A DNA stretch of 64,000 nucleotides from Streptomyces sp. NBC_00704 (GTDB lineage: Bacteria; Actinomycetota; Actinomycetes; Streptomycetales; Streptomycetaceae): positions 7,560,501 to 7,624,500 of the forward strand of contig NZ_CP109000.1 in assembly GCF_036226605.1 (NCBI RefSeq), given 5' to 3'. The notes below the pieces were generated by a model. It worked only from the letters and a program-made list of their open reading frames with translations. It was not told the origin of the DNA and searched no databases. Below are positions 25,816 to 33,896 of the stretch, in pieces. The translations under genes were made by a program, and so were the position numbers. The stretch's first letter is position 1, and every line of letters begins with the position of its first letter.

Positions 25816-26787
25816 GTGATCAGCACATCCGCCCGCCTGCTGCGCCTGGTCTCGCTGCTGTCCTCCCGGCCGTCCTGGACCTGCGGCGAACTGGCCGACC
25901 GGATGGACGTCACCGACCGCACCGTCCGCCGGGACATCGCGAGGCTGCGCGAACTCGGCTACGGCGTCGAGTCCGATCCCGGCCCCTGGGGCGGCTACCG
26001 GCTCCGGGGCGGCACCCGGGTGCCACCGCTCATCCTCGACGAGGAGGAGGCGCTCGCCGTGGCCGTCGCCCTGCGCGAGGCCGCGCTCAGCGGCGTCCTC
26101 GGCAGCGACCAGGCCGCCCTGTCGGCGCTGCTGAAACTCCGGCAGTCCCTTCCGCCCCGGGTCGCGGACCGGCTCGCCGGCATGGACGCCGCGTTCGTCC
26201 ACACCCCGAGGTCCGACGCGCCGCAGATCACGTCCGGCATGCTGCTGGACCTGGCCACAGCCTGCCGCCAGGGAGAACGCGCCCGCCTCTCGTACCGCGA
26301 CCGCGAAGGCAAGGCCAGCGTCAGGGACGTCGACCCGCATCGCCTCGTGCACACCGGGCGCCGCTGGTACTTCGTGGCCCGGGACGTCACGCGCGGCGAG
26401 TGGCGCACGTTCCGCGCCGACCGGGTCACGCAGATACGGTCGACCGGACGTCCCGCGGAACTCCACGACCCGCCCGACCCGGCGCTCCTCGTCTCACGGG
26501 GCATCGCCACCGGCGCGTACCCGCTGTACGTGACGGCCCGTCTTGCCGTCCCCATGAGCCGGGCGCTGAAGCTCGTACCGCCCACCGTCGGCACCCACCG
26601 CCCGGACGGCCCCGACGCCACCGTCGTGGAGGTCGGCGGCCCCGACGCGGACGGCCTCGCCGCCTACCTGCTCAGCCTGGCCACACCCCTACAGGTACTG
26701 TCCCCCGACGAAGTGAGACACGCCCTGCTACGCCGCACCCGCCACCTACTCGAAACCAACGAGGACGGCCGCCCCGCGCGCGAGTGA
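25816..26787 (+). CDS. YafY-type regulator (HTH plus WYL domain)
   Basis: A 323-residue transcription factor. The N-terminal DeoR-like HTH is at residues 5-60 (RLLRLVSLLSSRPSWTCGELADRM; TDRTVRRDIARLRELGYGV). The WYL domain spans about 140-240, with RLVHTGRRWYFVARD containing the W-Y-F variant of the WYL motif. A C-terminal WCX-like region follows. WYL domains bind ligands or nucleic acid. It starts at GTG 25816, probably on a leaderless transcript, and is divergent from the VOC gene it likely controls. Confidence 0.9.
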   Translation: MISTSARLLRLVSLLSSRPSWTCGELADRMDVTDRTVRRDIARLRELGYGVESDPGPWGGYRLRGGTRVPPLILDEEEALAVAVALREAALSGVLGSDQAALSALLKLRQSLPPRVADRLAGMDAAFVHTPRSDAPQITSGMLLDLATACRQGERARLSYRDREGKASVRDVDPHRLVHTGRRWYFVARDVTRGEWRTFRADRVTQIRSTGRPAELHDPPDPALLVSRGIATGAYPLYVTARLAVPMSRALKLVPPTVGTHRPDGPDATVVEVGGPDADGLAAYLLSLATPLQVLSPDEVRHALLRRTRHLLETNEDGRPARE

Positions 26788-26832
26788 CACCGGAACGCCC
26801 GGCCGAGCCAAAGCGGGCCTGCCGTGCCCTGC

Positions 26833-26897
26833 TAGAATCCTGGCTGTCACGTGAGCCTTCTCGGGGCGGGTTGCGATCCGCTCGAGGAGGCTTTTTT
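26833..26897 (+). promoter_or_regulatory. extended -10 promoter followed by a hairpin and T-run (candidate attenuator leader)
   Basis: TAGAAT at 26833-26838, preceded by TGC as an extended -10, leads into a hairpin about 15 bases later. Its left arm is AGCCTTCTCGGGGCGG (26854-26869), its right arm CCGCTCGAGGAGGCT (26878-26892), and a run of six T follows. The right arm contains GAGGAGG and an ATG lies at 26899. The stem would therefore both terminate transcription and hide a ribosome site. A promoter immediately before a terminator is an attenuator arrangement; the aldo-keto reductase gene lies 120 bp downstream. Confidence 0.5.
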
Positions 26898-27019
26898 CAT
26901 GCCCGGAGACTGCGTCGCCCGGTATGCCGTCGGCCCGTTTCGGGGTCCTCGACCCGTCGCGTCACCGGACGGCGGCGCGCCCCGTCGGTCTCGCGTTCCC
27001 AGCCACCCGGAGGAGATCC

Positions 27020-27970
27020 ATGTCCCTGCGTCCACCTGTCAACGCCGCATCAGCAGCCGGTACTTGGCGACTGGGTGATCTGACCGTCAACCGGGTCGGA
27101 CTCGGCGCGATGCGTCTGACCGGCACCGAGCCCTTCAGTCGTGGCGTGCAGCGTGACCGCCAGCAGTCGATCGCCCTGCTCCGCCGGGCGGTCGAACTCG
27201 GCGTCGACCACATCGACACCGCCGCGTACTACTTCTCCTCGACCCGCTCCGCCAACGAGCTGATCAACCGGGCTCTGGCCCCGTACCCGGATGACCTCGT
27301 CATCGCCACCAAGGTGTGGCCGAGCCGCGACCCGTCGGGCGCGTGGTGGTGGGCGACGCCGGAGCAGTTGCGCGGCCAGGTCGAGGAGAACCTCCGCCAA
27401 CTCGGACGCGATCACCTGGACGTGGTGAACCTGCGGGTACCCCCGAGCCTGCGGGACGGTTCGATCGCCGAGCACTTCGGCGCGCTGGCCGAGCTGCGCG
27501 ACGCCGGACTGATCCGCCACCTCGGCGTCTCCAACGTGACGTCGGAGCAACTGACCGAGGCCCGGACCATCGCCCCGGTCGTCTGTGTGCAGAACCCCTA
27601 CGGGATCGGCGCACCGAGCGAGGACCAGGCGCTCCTGCGGCGCTGCGGCGAACTGGGCATCGCCTTCGTCCCGTTCTTCGCGATCGCCGGTCCCGGTCGT
27701 GAGGCGGGCCCGGCCGCCGAGGACGGCGACGCCGTGCGCGACGTCGCCCGCGCACACGGCGTCTCCGTCGCACAGGTCCGGCTGGCATGGACCCTGCGGC
27801 AGGGACCGCACGTACTGGCGATCCCCGGAACCGGCGATCCAGGTCACCTCGAGCAGAACATCGCCGCCGGCGCGATACGGCTCTCGGAGGAGGAGTCGGC
27901 ACGTCTCACCTCGGCGGGTGGAGAAGTTCGAGGGGGCATGGGTAACTCCCCGGGCCAACGAGCGGACTGA
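27020..27970 (+). CDS. aldo-keto reductase
   Basis: A 316-residue NADPH-dependent TIM-barrel oxidoreductase. Catalytic residues are in VDHIDTAAYYFSS (Asp and Tyr, near residues 61-70) and VIATKVWPS (Lys near 96). The usual HxD catalytic histidine position reads NLRVPP, so His is replaced. The C-terminus has the nucleotide-binding IPGTGDPGHLEQN. The ATG follows GGAGGAGATCC. The substrate is unknown. The leader upstream contains a promoter, a hairpin and a T-run that may attenuate its expression. Confidence 0.9.
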   Translation: MSLRPPVNAASAAGTWRLGDLTVNRVGLGAMRLTGTEPFSRGVQRDRQQSIALLRRAVELGVDHIDTAAYYFSSTRSANELINRALAPYPDDLVIATKVWPSRDPSGAWWWATPEQLRGQVEENLRQLGRDHLDVVNLRVPPSLRDGSIAEHFGALAELRDAGLIRHLGVSNVTSEQLTEARTIAPVVCVQNPYGIGAPSEDQALLRRCGELGIAFVPFFAIAGPGREAGPAAEDGDAVRDVARAHGVSVAQVRLAWTLRQGPHVLAIPGTGDPGHLEQNIAAGAIRLSEEESARLTSAGGEVRGGMGNSPGQRAD

Positions 27971-28087
27971 CGATCCCTCACGGCGAGAGTGGTGGCCGCG
28001 GGGTCACAGTGATGGCCGTAGGTGAGTGACGGGGTCGGGGAGTCCGCCTGGGGCAGAGGGAACTCTCGGCCCAGTAAGCCGCGTTCC

Positions 28088-28477
28088 TCATGCGTCCTGC
28101 GGATACCAGCGCAGCTCCACGGTGTTGCCGTCCGGGTCCGCCACGTAGAGGGAGACCGCGGTGCCCCGCGCGCCGAAACGCTCGCCGGGACCGTCCAGCA
28201 CCGTGAAGTCCCCGGTGTCGACGACCTGTTGCCAGTCGAGCGGCTCGACCACCAGGCAGATGTGGTCGACATTGGAGTGCCGCGGCCGCTCGGCGGGACC
28301 CTGCACGAGGTCGATGATGGTGGTGGCGCTCACCCGCACGGACGGAAAGGGCGCCTTGCCCGCCCGCCATTCCTCGACCCGCACAGGTTGCAGACCCAGC
28401 GGGCCGGTGTAGAAGGCCAGCGAACGCTCGATGTCGGCGACGCTGAGGACGAGATGGTCGAAGTCGATCACGCGCAT
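28088..28477 (-). CDS. VOC family protein (fosfomycin/bleomycin-resistance fold)
   Basis: A 129-residue protein with two VOC modules. Probable metal ligands are in FDHLVLSVADIERSLAFYTGPLG (His8), NVDHICLVVEP (His near 73) and DPDGNTVELRWYP (Glu near 122), the His-His-Glu triad of the family. The ATG follows GGGAGACATCC. It is a single gene, convergent with the aldo-keto reductase. Its fold matches glyoxalase or extradiol-type enzymes; no substrate is evident. Confidence 0.9.
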   Translation of the reverse strand: MRVIDFDHLVLSVADIERSLAFYTGPLGLQPVRVEEWRAGKAPFPSVRVSATTIIDLVQGPAERPRHSNVDHICLVVEPLDWQQVVDTGDFTVLDGPGERFGARGTAVSLYVADPDGNTVELRWYPQDA

Positions 28478-28579
28478 GGATGTCTCCCAGGGGTCGGGGC
28501 GCCGGAACGCCGGGGCGCCGGTGGTGGTGCGAGGGGCGGGCGACGGCGCCTGCGGGCGCCGCCCGCACAACGGCCGGTC

Positions 28580-28597
28580 GGCGGTCGGTCGACCGCC
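28580..28597. repeat. 18-bp inverted repeat in the gene-free stretch 28478-28856
   Basis: GGCGGTC (28580-28586) and GACCGCC (28591-28597) flank GGTC, inside a GC-rich run of imperfect repeats (cggtcggcggtcgg and ctggtcggccgtcggcc). The 379-bp stretch contains no gene. The repeat is about 100 bp upstream of the VOC start and could be an operator, or just part of the low-complexity sequence. Confidence 0.4.
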
Positions 28598-28856
28598 GGC
28601 CTGCGGCTGGTCGGCCGTCGGCCAGCGGCTGGTCTGCGGCCTGCGTGGCCGTGCCCCCGTCGTGATCATCGCCGAGCCGGTGTCGGCTTGACAACGGCGT
28701 TCCTTCGAACGGCTCGGTCTTCCCAGGAGGCGTCCGGAACGCCGAGCCCGAGCCCTCGGAGCATCAACGCGTGCGCCACGGGTACTCCGACCGCGCATCG
28801 ATACCGTCCACCACTGTCCATCACCGTCCATCACATTCCACGCGTCGGGGAGAGCC

Positions 28857-29048
28857 ATGACGACACGACCGAGCGAGACCGACCAGGGCAACCGCTTCTG
28901 CAAGGCGTGCGGAACGCCGGCCGAGGACGGGAGGCTGTGCAGCCACTGCGGCGCCGTCCTCGAACTCCCCGAGGAGGCGGGTCTCGTCGAGGACGAGGGG
29001 GCAGCGGTACGGCGCGACTTCGAAGGCCGTACGGATCAGCGGCGGTAG
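28857..29048 (+). CDS. small zinc-ribbon protein
   Basis: A 63-residue hydrophilic protein with CKAC (residues 15-18) and CSHC (28-31), two Cys-x2-Cys knuckles typical of a zinc ribbon. The rest is acidic. The ATG follows GGGGAGAGCC. The function is unknown; such proteins are often regulatory or RNA-associated. The next gene in the same direction encodes a small membrane protein 63 bp on. Confidence 0.7.
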   Translation: MTTRPSETDQGNRFCKACGTPAEDGRLCSHCGAVLELPEEAGLVEDEGAAVRRDFEGRTDQRR

Positions 29049-29111
29049 TGGTGCGTAAACGCCGGACGGAACTCCTCGGCTTAACCGCGTGCGCGGGGGT
29101 ACACGGTCGCC

Positions 29112-29405
29112 ATGGCACCGAAGACTGATCACCCGGTTTCCCTGCGGGCCGTGCGGCAGCTGCGCCGGATCCGCGCCTTCTACGCCGCGGGCGTCCTCTT
29201 GTGGACGGTCGTAGCGATCTGGACGAGCCGGACTCATCCCGCCAGCCGGCAGATGTGGGTCTCCGTGCTCCTCGTCGCGGTCTTCGCGGGCCTGCTGGCG
29301 ACGGCCTCCGTGTGGCTGCAGCGTCTCCGGGCCGCCGTGGCGGACAGGCCGGCGCACCGCGGCGCGCGGCGGCACGCGGTCGCCCCGCGTCACGCCAACG
29401 CCTGA
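29112..29405 (+). CDS. small two-helix membrane protein, unknown function
   Basis: A 97-residue protein with two hydrophobic segments (about residues 22-36 and 50-68) and basic ends (RQLRRIR, RGARRHAV). The ATG has no strong Shine-Dalgarno sequence. I recognise no family. It may be co-transcribed with the zinc-ribbon gene upstream. Confidence 0.6.
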   Translation: MAPKTDHPVSLRAVRQLRRIRAFYAAGVLLWTVVAIWTSRTHPASRQMWVSVLLVAVFAGLLATASVWLQRLRAAVADRPAHRGARRHAVAPRHANA

Positions 29406-29406
29406 G

Positions 29407-29442
29407 CCCGAGTCCGAGTCCGAGCCCGAGCCCGAGTTCGAG
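29407..29442. repeat. hexanucleotide repeat (CCCGAG/TCCGAG)
   Basis: Six consecutive YYCGAG hexamers follow the small membrane protein gene immediately, in a region between convergent genes. It is probably slippage; no function is visible. Confidence 0.65.
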
Positions 29443-29486
29443 CCCCGTCCCGAGGCCGAGGGGCGGGGCGTGGGCTCGGCCGTCCG

Positions 29487-30317
29487 TCAGAGGCAGTCGT
29501 AAGTCACGCTGGTGACCACCGTGCGGTTGACGGGGGACATCAGGTGCAGTTCGGCACGGGCCGCGTAACGGCCCCTGCCCTGGAAGGTCCACAGCAGGTG
29601 CAGGCGCGCTTGCTTCCGGCCGCGGACCAGCACTTCCCGCAGGACGCCCGAGGCCGTGCCGTCGCTGCGGGTCCAGCGGTACGACAGCGTTCCCGGACGG
29701 CCGTTCGTCGTGACGAGTCCGACGATGTCCGCGGTGCCGTCGCATGGCAGAGCCGCGGGGCGGGCGGTGACCCGTACCGTGCCCACGGTGAGCGGCGGTC
29801 CGAGGCGCTGCCAGGCGAGCAGCGCGATGACGCAGACCAGGACGACGGCGGGCAGGGCGTGTCTGCGCAGACGCCGCGTCCGATGCGGGGGTGCGGGAGC
29901 CGGCGGCGGCGCGTGCAGGGTTCTGTCGGTCCGCCGGGCGACGGCCGCGGTCACGCCCGGTCCGAACCGCAGTACGGTGCCGTCGGCCCGATCCGGTGCG
30001 TCGGCCGGCGCGGCGGTCATGGCGCCCGTCGCCCGCGTACTCGCCGGTACCTGTTCCAGCTCCTGTGTCTGCGTGTGCGTCTGCGTCTGTGTCGGTGTCG
30101 TCGGTCCCGGAGGTTGAGTGGCGGGCGGTTCCACGAGGGTGGCGTCCGGTTCGCAGGGCCGCTGGATCCAGTGACTGGCCAGCACGGTGGCGCTGTACTC
30201 GGCGTTGTCGGGGCCGGGTTCGGCGTGGCGGGCCGTCTGTACGTCGGCGGGAGCGGACGGGCGGGTGGGCTCGTGGTTCCCGGCCGGGGCGGGGAAGTGG
30301 TCGTCGGGCGCGCTCAT
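29487..30317 (-). CDS. single-pass membrane protein with kinase-like ectodomain, partner of the adjacent Ser/Thr kinase
   Basis: The 276-residue protein has a Pro-rich cytoplasmic part including a Thr-Gln repeat (TQTQTHTQTQ near residue 77). It then has RRLRRH and one membrane helix (about residues 155-170), followed by an extracytoplasmic beta domain of about 105 residues. The domain ends LLWTFQGRGRYAARAELHL and VTSVTYDCL. That domain resembles the last 95 residues of the kinase encoded just upstream (DHTFRGTGCYWTVRA, ending LLTRRCEIR). The start overlaps the kinase stop (ATGA), so the two are co-translated. It is a kinase-less counterpart carrying the same kind of sensor. Confidence 0.75.
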   Translation of the reverse strand: MSAPDDHFPAPAGNHEPTRPSAPADVQTARHAEPGPDNAEYSATVLASHWIQRPCEPDATLVEPPATQPPGPTTPTQTQTHTQTQELEQVPASTRATGAMTAAPADAPDRADGTVLRFGPGVTAAVARRTDRTLHAPPPAPAPPHRTRRLRRHALPAVVLVCVIALLAWQRLGPPLTVGTVRVTARPAALPCDGTADIVGLVTTNGRPGTLSYRWTRSDGTASGVLREVLVRGRKQARLHLLWTFQGRGRYAARAELHLMSPVNRTVVTSVTYDCL

Positions 30318-31987
30318 CGGATCTCACACCGTCTGGTCAGAAGCTGCTGCGAGGCGCCGCCGTCGGCGGAGGCGGGGCTGGTGGCGGCGCGGACCGTCCA
30401 GTAGCAGCCGGTGCCCCGGAAGGTGTGGTCGACGGTGAGGGTGTACTGGGTGGCGCCGCTCCGCCGGAAGGTCTGGGACGCACCGTCCGGGGCGCCGGAC
30501 CCCCTGCCGGTGTCGCCGGTGAACCACGAGAGGGTGAGGGAGAGCGGGCCGGTGCCGTCCGCCGTGACGGTGACGGTCGTCGTGGCGGTCGTCGATCCGG
30601 TCTGCCGGAAGTCGGTGATCGCGACGTCCTTGACGGCGGGCGCGGCCGGCGGGCTCGGGGCGGCCGTCGTCGGCGTCGGCTCGGCGGTGGTCCCGCCGGA
30701 CGCCGTCGTGTCCGCGGAGGGAGAACCTGAGGCGGACGCGGAGGGCTCGTCCGCTCCGGCGGACGCCGTGCCGGAGGCGGTCATGCCGGGGGACGCGCTC
30801 GACGACGAGGCCGGCGACGGGGACGGTGACGCGGTGGACGTCGGGGAAGCGGAGGAAAGGGCCGACGGAGTGGGGGCGGCGGGGCCACCCGGTCCGGCGA
30901 CCGGCTGGGCACGCGTGGTGGCCAGGGCCTGGGCCGCCTGCTGCGGGTCGGCCTGCGGTGCGTGCCGCAGGTTGTAGGACAGCAGGACGCCCAGGAGCAC
31001 GGCCGCGCCGGACACGAGCATCCCCGTCCGCCCCGGCAGCCACGACCGCGCCGGGCCGCGGGCCGGCGCCTGGCGCAGCACCGTTCGCGCGGTGTCCGTG
31101 GTGGTCCGCGGGGCGCCGCGGGCCGACGGCAGCAGCAGCGGCGCCAGCGCCACCAGCGCGGCGAGCCGGCCGCGGCCGCGTTCCTCCCAGTCGGACCCGT
31201 ACGCGGCGCCGGCGACGGCCTCCAGTTCCGCGACGAAGGCCTCGGCGTGCGCGGGCCGTCGCGCCGGGTCCTTGGCGAGGCCGCGCAGCACCAGGTCCCG
31301 CACCGGCTCGGGGGCCCGGTCGGCGGGGATCGGCGCGTCGACGTGCTGGAGGGCGAGTTCGGCGAGGTTGTCGCCCGAGTAGGGCCGGTGGCTGGTCAGA
31401 CACTCGAAGAAGGTGGCCGTGGCCGCGTACACGTCGGCGGCGGGAGAGGCGGGCGCGCCGGTCCACTGCTCCGGAGCCATGTAGGACGGGGTTCCCGCCG
31501 CACCGCCGCCGGCGCCGGCGTCCACCGCGATCCCGAAGTCGACGAGCCTGGACGATCCGTCCGGCTCGACGAGGACGTTCTCCGGCTTGTAGTCCCGGTG
31601 GACGACGCCCACGCGGTGCGCGTCGGCGAGTCCGAGGAGCGATCCCTTGAGGACGACGAGGGCGGCCTCGGGATCGAGCGGAGCCGACCTGGTCAGCAGG
31701 GTGCGCAGCGAGACGCCTTCCACCAGCTCCATCACGATGGCGGCGCCGTCCGGGCTCTCGACGTACTCGTACAACGCGGCGACGTGCGCGCTCTCCAGCC
31801 CGCCGAGCAGCCGCGCCTCCGCCCGGAACCCGCGCACGAAGCCCGGCCGGGTGCGCAGGGACTCGCTGAGGTACTTGACCGCGACCGGGACGCCGGTGTC
31901 CCGGTGCACGGCCATGACGACCCGCCCGCTCGCCCCGGCCCCGAGTTCCACCGACTCCGTGTAGCCGGGCACTGCCCATGTGTCCAT
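30314..31987 (-). CDS. PASTA-less Ser/Thr protein kinase with single membrane helix and extracytoplasmic domain
   Basis: The 557-residue receptor-like kinase has a cytoplasmic kinase domain at residues 10-270: the glycine loop GAGASG, VAVK with Lys38, HRD at 130-132 in HRDYKPENVL, DFG at 150-152, and APEQW. A membrane helix is near 322-338, followed by a long Ser/Thr/Pro/Ala linker and a beta-sandwich-like C-terminal domain (461-557). All catalytic residues are present, so it should be active. It phosphorylates proteins inside the cell and probably senses something outside. It is coupled by ATGA to a membrane protein with a related ectodomain. Confidence 0.92.
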   Translation of the reverse strand: MDTWAVPGYTESVELGAGASGRVVMAVHRDTGVPVAVKYLSESLRTRPGFVRGFRAEARLLGGLESAHVAALYEYVESPDGAAIVMELVEGVSLRTLLTRSAPLDPEAALVVLKGSLLGLADAHRVGVVHRDYKPENVLVEPDGSSRLVDFGIAVDAGAGGGAAGTPSYMAPEQWTGAPASPAADVYAATATFFECLTSHRPYSGDNLAELALQHVDAPIPADRAPEPVRDLVLRGLAKDPARRPAHAEAFVAELEAVAGAAYGSDWEERGRGRLAALVALAPLLLPSARGAPRTTTDTARTVLRQAPARGPARSWLPGRTGMLVSGAAVLLGVLLSYNLRHAPQADPQQAAQALATTRAQPVAGPGGPAAPTPSALSSASPTSTASPSPSPASSSSASPGMTASGTASAGADEPSASASGSPSADTTASGGTTAEPTPTTAAPSPPAAPAVKDVAITDFRQTGSTTATTTVTVTADGTGPLSLTLSWFTGDTGRGSGAPDGASQTFRRSGATQYTLTVDHTFRGTGCYWTVRAATSPASADGGASQQLLTRRCEIR

Positions 31988-32164
31988 CGCGTCCCCCAAG
32001 GCGGCCCGGCGGCCCCGGTTTCTCCCTCCGGGCATCGGGTCACGCGAGCAGAGACACATTTTCGGCCACCGCGGTTGCGGGACGGGCGCCCCGTTCCCCG
32101 CCGCCCCCGCGGCGACCGGCGGCGCATGCGGGTCCGGCGCTGCCGTGACGTGCATGATGAAGGC

Positions 32165-32563
32165 ATGACCGACCGCGACGACTTCCTGGCGTGGATCAGG
32201 ACCGACCTGCACGAGGCGGAGCTGGCGCTGCACAACGGCGACGCGGGCCCGCGCCGGGCACTCTGGTCGCGCGAGGAGCCGGTGAGCGTCCTGGGCGCGT
32301 GGCGCAGCGCCTGGGGCCGACGGGAACTCGACGCCCTCTTCACCGGCCTCGCGAAGAGCTTCTCCGACTGTTCGTCGTTCGTCTTCGACCTGGAGGCCTG
32401 CGACGTCCGCGGAGACATGGCCTACACCGCCGGCCTGGAGCACACCTCCGTCCTCGTCGACGGAGCACCGCGCTCGTACACCCTGCGGACCACCCAGGTG
32501 TACCGCCGTGAGGACGGCGCATGGCGGGTGGTCCACCGGCATGCCGACACCGTGACGGGGTGA
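32165..32563 (+). CDS. NTF2-like/SnoaL-type protein
   Basis: A 132-residue alpha+beta cone protein: FLAWIRTDLHEAELALHNGDAGPRRALWS at the start, then FDLEACDVRGDMAYTAGLEHTSV and RTTQVYRREDGAWRVVHRHAD, the usual closing strand pair of NTF2-like proteins. No catalytic residues can be assigned. The ATG at 32165 has weak GAAGG upstream. It is divergent from the kinase operon with a 177-bp gap. Confidence 0.8.
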   Translation: MTDRDDFLAWIRTDLHEAELALHNGDAGPRRALWSREEPVSVLGAWRSAWGRRELDALFTGLAKSFSDCSSFVFDLEACDVRGDMAYTAGLEHTSVLVDGAPRSYTLRTTQVYRREDGAWRVVHRHADTVTG

Positions 32564-32645
32564 GGCCGCGGCCGCCCGCGTCCTGGGTACTTGCACGCGC
32601 TGGGCGCGGTCCGAGGTGCGGGGTGCGGCATGCCGGGGTGCGGGA

Positions 32646-32963
32646 TCAACGGGTGGTGAGGTCGCGGACGAAGACGGGCTTGAGGTGCTTCTCGGGCAGT
32701 GTGGTGGGGAGGTCCTCCCAGTCCGGGTGCGAGACGACCCGGGCGGGGTCGACGGCGCCCGGGTCGGCGAGGGGGAGGGCGTCGGGGATGTGGGCGCGGA
32801 CGTTGTCACGGGCGATGCGCAGGGTGACGCCGGTGAGGTACAGGTCGACCAGCGGCAGCTCGCCGGGCCGGAAGTGGCCGTCGCCCTGCTCCGCGTGGAG
32901 CCGGAGGCGGACACCTGGACGGCCGAGCCGCCCGGGTAGCTGAGCTCGTTGAGCGGAGCCCGT
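32646..32963 (-). pseudogene. C-terminal remnant of a zinc-type alcohol dehydrogenase
   Basis: On the minus strand the frame ending with TGA at 32646 reads DGHFRPGELPLVDLYLTGVTLRI, then NVRAHIPDALPLADPGAVDP, and VVSHPDWEDLPTTLPEKHLKPVFVRD. This matches the last 90-100 residues of Zn-dependent medium-chain alcohol dehydrogenases: substrate-domain strand, return helix and closing strand. The frame is open only from a TGA at 32964 and holds no ATG or plausible start. The catalytic and NAD-binding parts are absent. I read this as a truncated gene, with decayed GC repeats (ggagcccg) just beyond its broken end. Confidence 0.6.
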
Positions 32964-33142
32964 TCAGAGCCCGCCGGACGCCTCGCCAGAGCGCATCCGG
33001 AGCCCGGCCGGAGCCCGTAAAGAGCGCGCCGGAGCCCGTTCGGAGTCGTTGTGATGGCGGGTGCGGGGAGCGGCCCGCAGGCTGGTGCCCGGACATGCTC
33101 GCGCCGCCGAGTCCGGGGCGGCCGCCGATTTCGGAGGACCGT

Positions 33143-33880
33143 GTGACCGCATCGTCGCCCTCGAACGACAAGCCCCCGGCCCGGTACGACGACCTGCGGG
33201 CCCTGGTGATCAACTGCACGCTGAAGCGCTCGCCCGAGACGAGCAACACCCAGGGACTGATCGACCGCAGCGCCGCCGTCATGGGCGGTGAAGGGGTGCG
33301 CGTGGACGTGGTGAGGGCGGTCGACCACGACATCGCGACCGGCGTGTGGCCCGACATGAGGGAGCACGGCTGGGAGACGGACGCCTGGCCGGACCTGTAC
33401 CGGCAGGTCATGGCGGCCGACATCCTCGTACTGGCCGGCCCGATCTGGCTGGGCGACAACAGTTCCGTGATGAAGCGGGTGATCGAACGCCTCTACGCCT
33501 GCTCCAGCCTGCTCAACGACGCCGGCCAGTACGCCTACTACGGCCGTGTCGGCGGCTGTCTGATCACCGGGAACGAGGACGGCGTCAAGCACTGCGCCAT
33601 GAACGTCCTCTACAGCCTGCAGCACCTGGGGTACACCATCCCTCCCCAGGCGGACGCCGGCTGGATCGGCGAGGCGGGGCCCGGCCCCTCCTACCTCGAC
33701 CCCGGTTCGGGCGGCCCGGAGAACGAGTTCACCAACCGCAACACCACGTTCATGACCTGGAACCTGCTGCACATGGCGCGGGCGCTGAAGGACCTGGGCG
33801 GCATTCCGGCGTACGGCAACCAGCGCACCGCCTGGGACGCGGGCTGCCGCCACGATCACGCCAACCCCGAGCACCGGTAG
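33143..33880 (+). CDS. flavodoxin-fold NAD(P)H reductase
   Basis: A 245-residue FMN-dependent oxidoreductase: LRALVINCTLKRSPETSNTQGLIDRSA at the start forms the phosphate-binding loop (the T-L-K-R-S-P-x-x-S-N pattern). VLAGPIWLGDNSSVMKRVIERL follows at about 100-120, then YGRVGGCLITGNEDG, all typical of NADPH-dependent FMN reductases. The GTG at 33143 follows GGAGGACCGT. The natural acceptor is unknown. It is convergent with the S8 peptidase. Confidence 0.9.
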   Translation: MTASSPSNDKPPARYDDLRALVINCTLKRSPETSNTQGLIDRSAAVMGGEGVRVDVVRAVDHDIATGVWPDMREHGWETDAWPDLYRQVMAADILVLAGPIWLGDNSSVMKRVIERLYACSSLLNDAGQYAYYGRVGGCLITGNEDGVKHCAMNVLYSLQHLGYTIPPQADAGWIGEAGPGPSYLDPGSGGPENEFTNRNTTFMTWNLLHMARALKDLGGIPAYGNQRTAWDAGCRHDHANPEHR

Positions 33881-33896
33881 TCCGTCGGCGGCCCGG

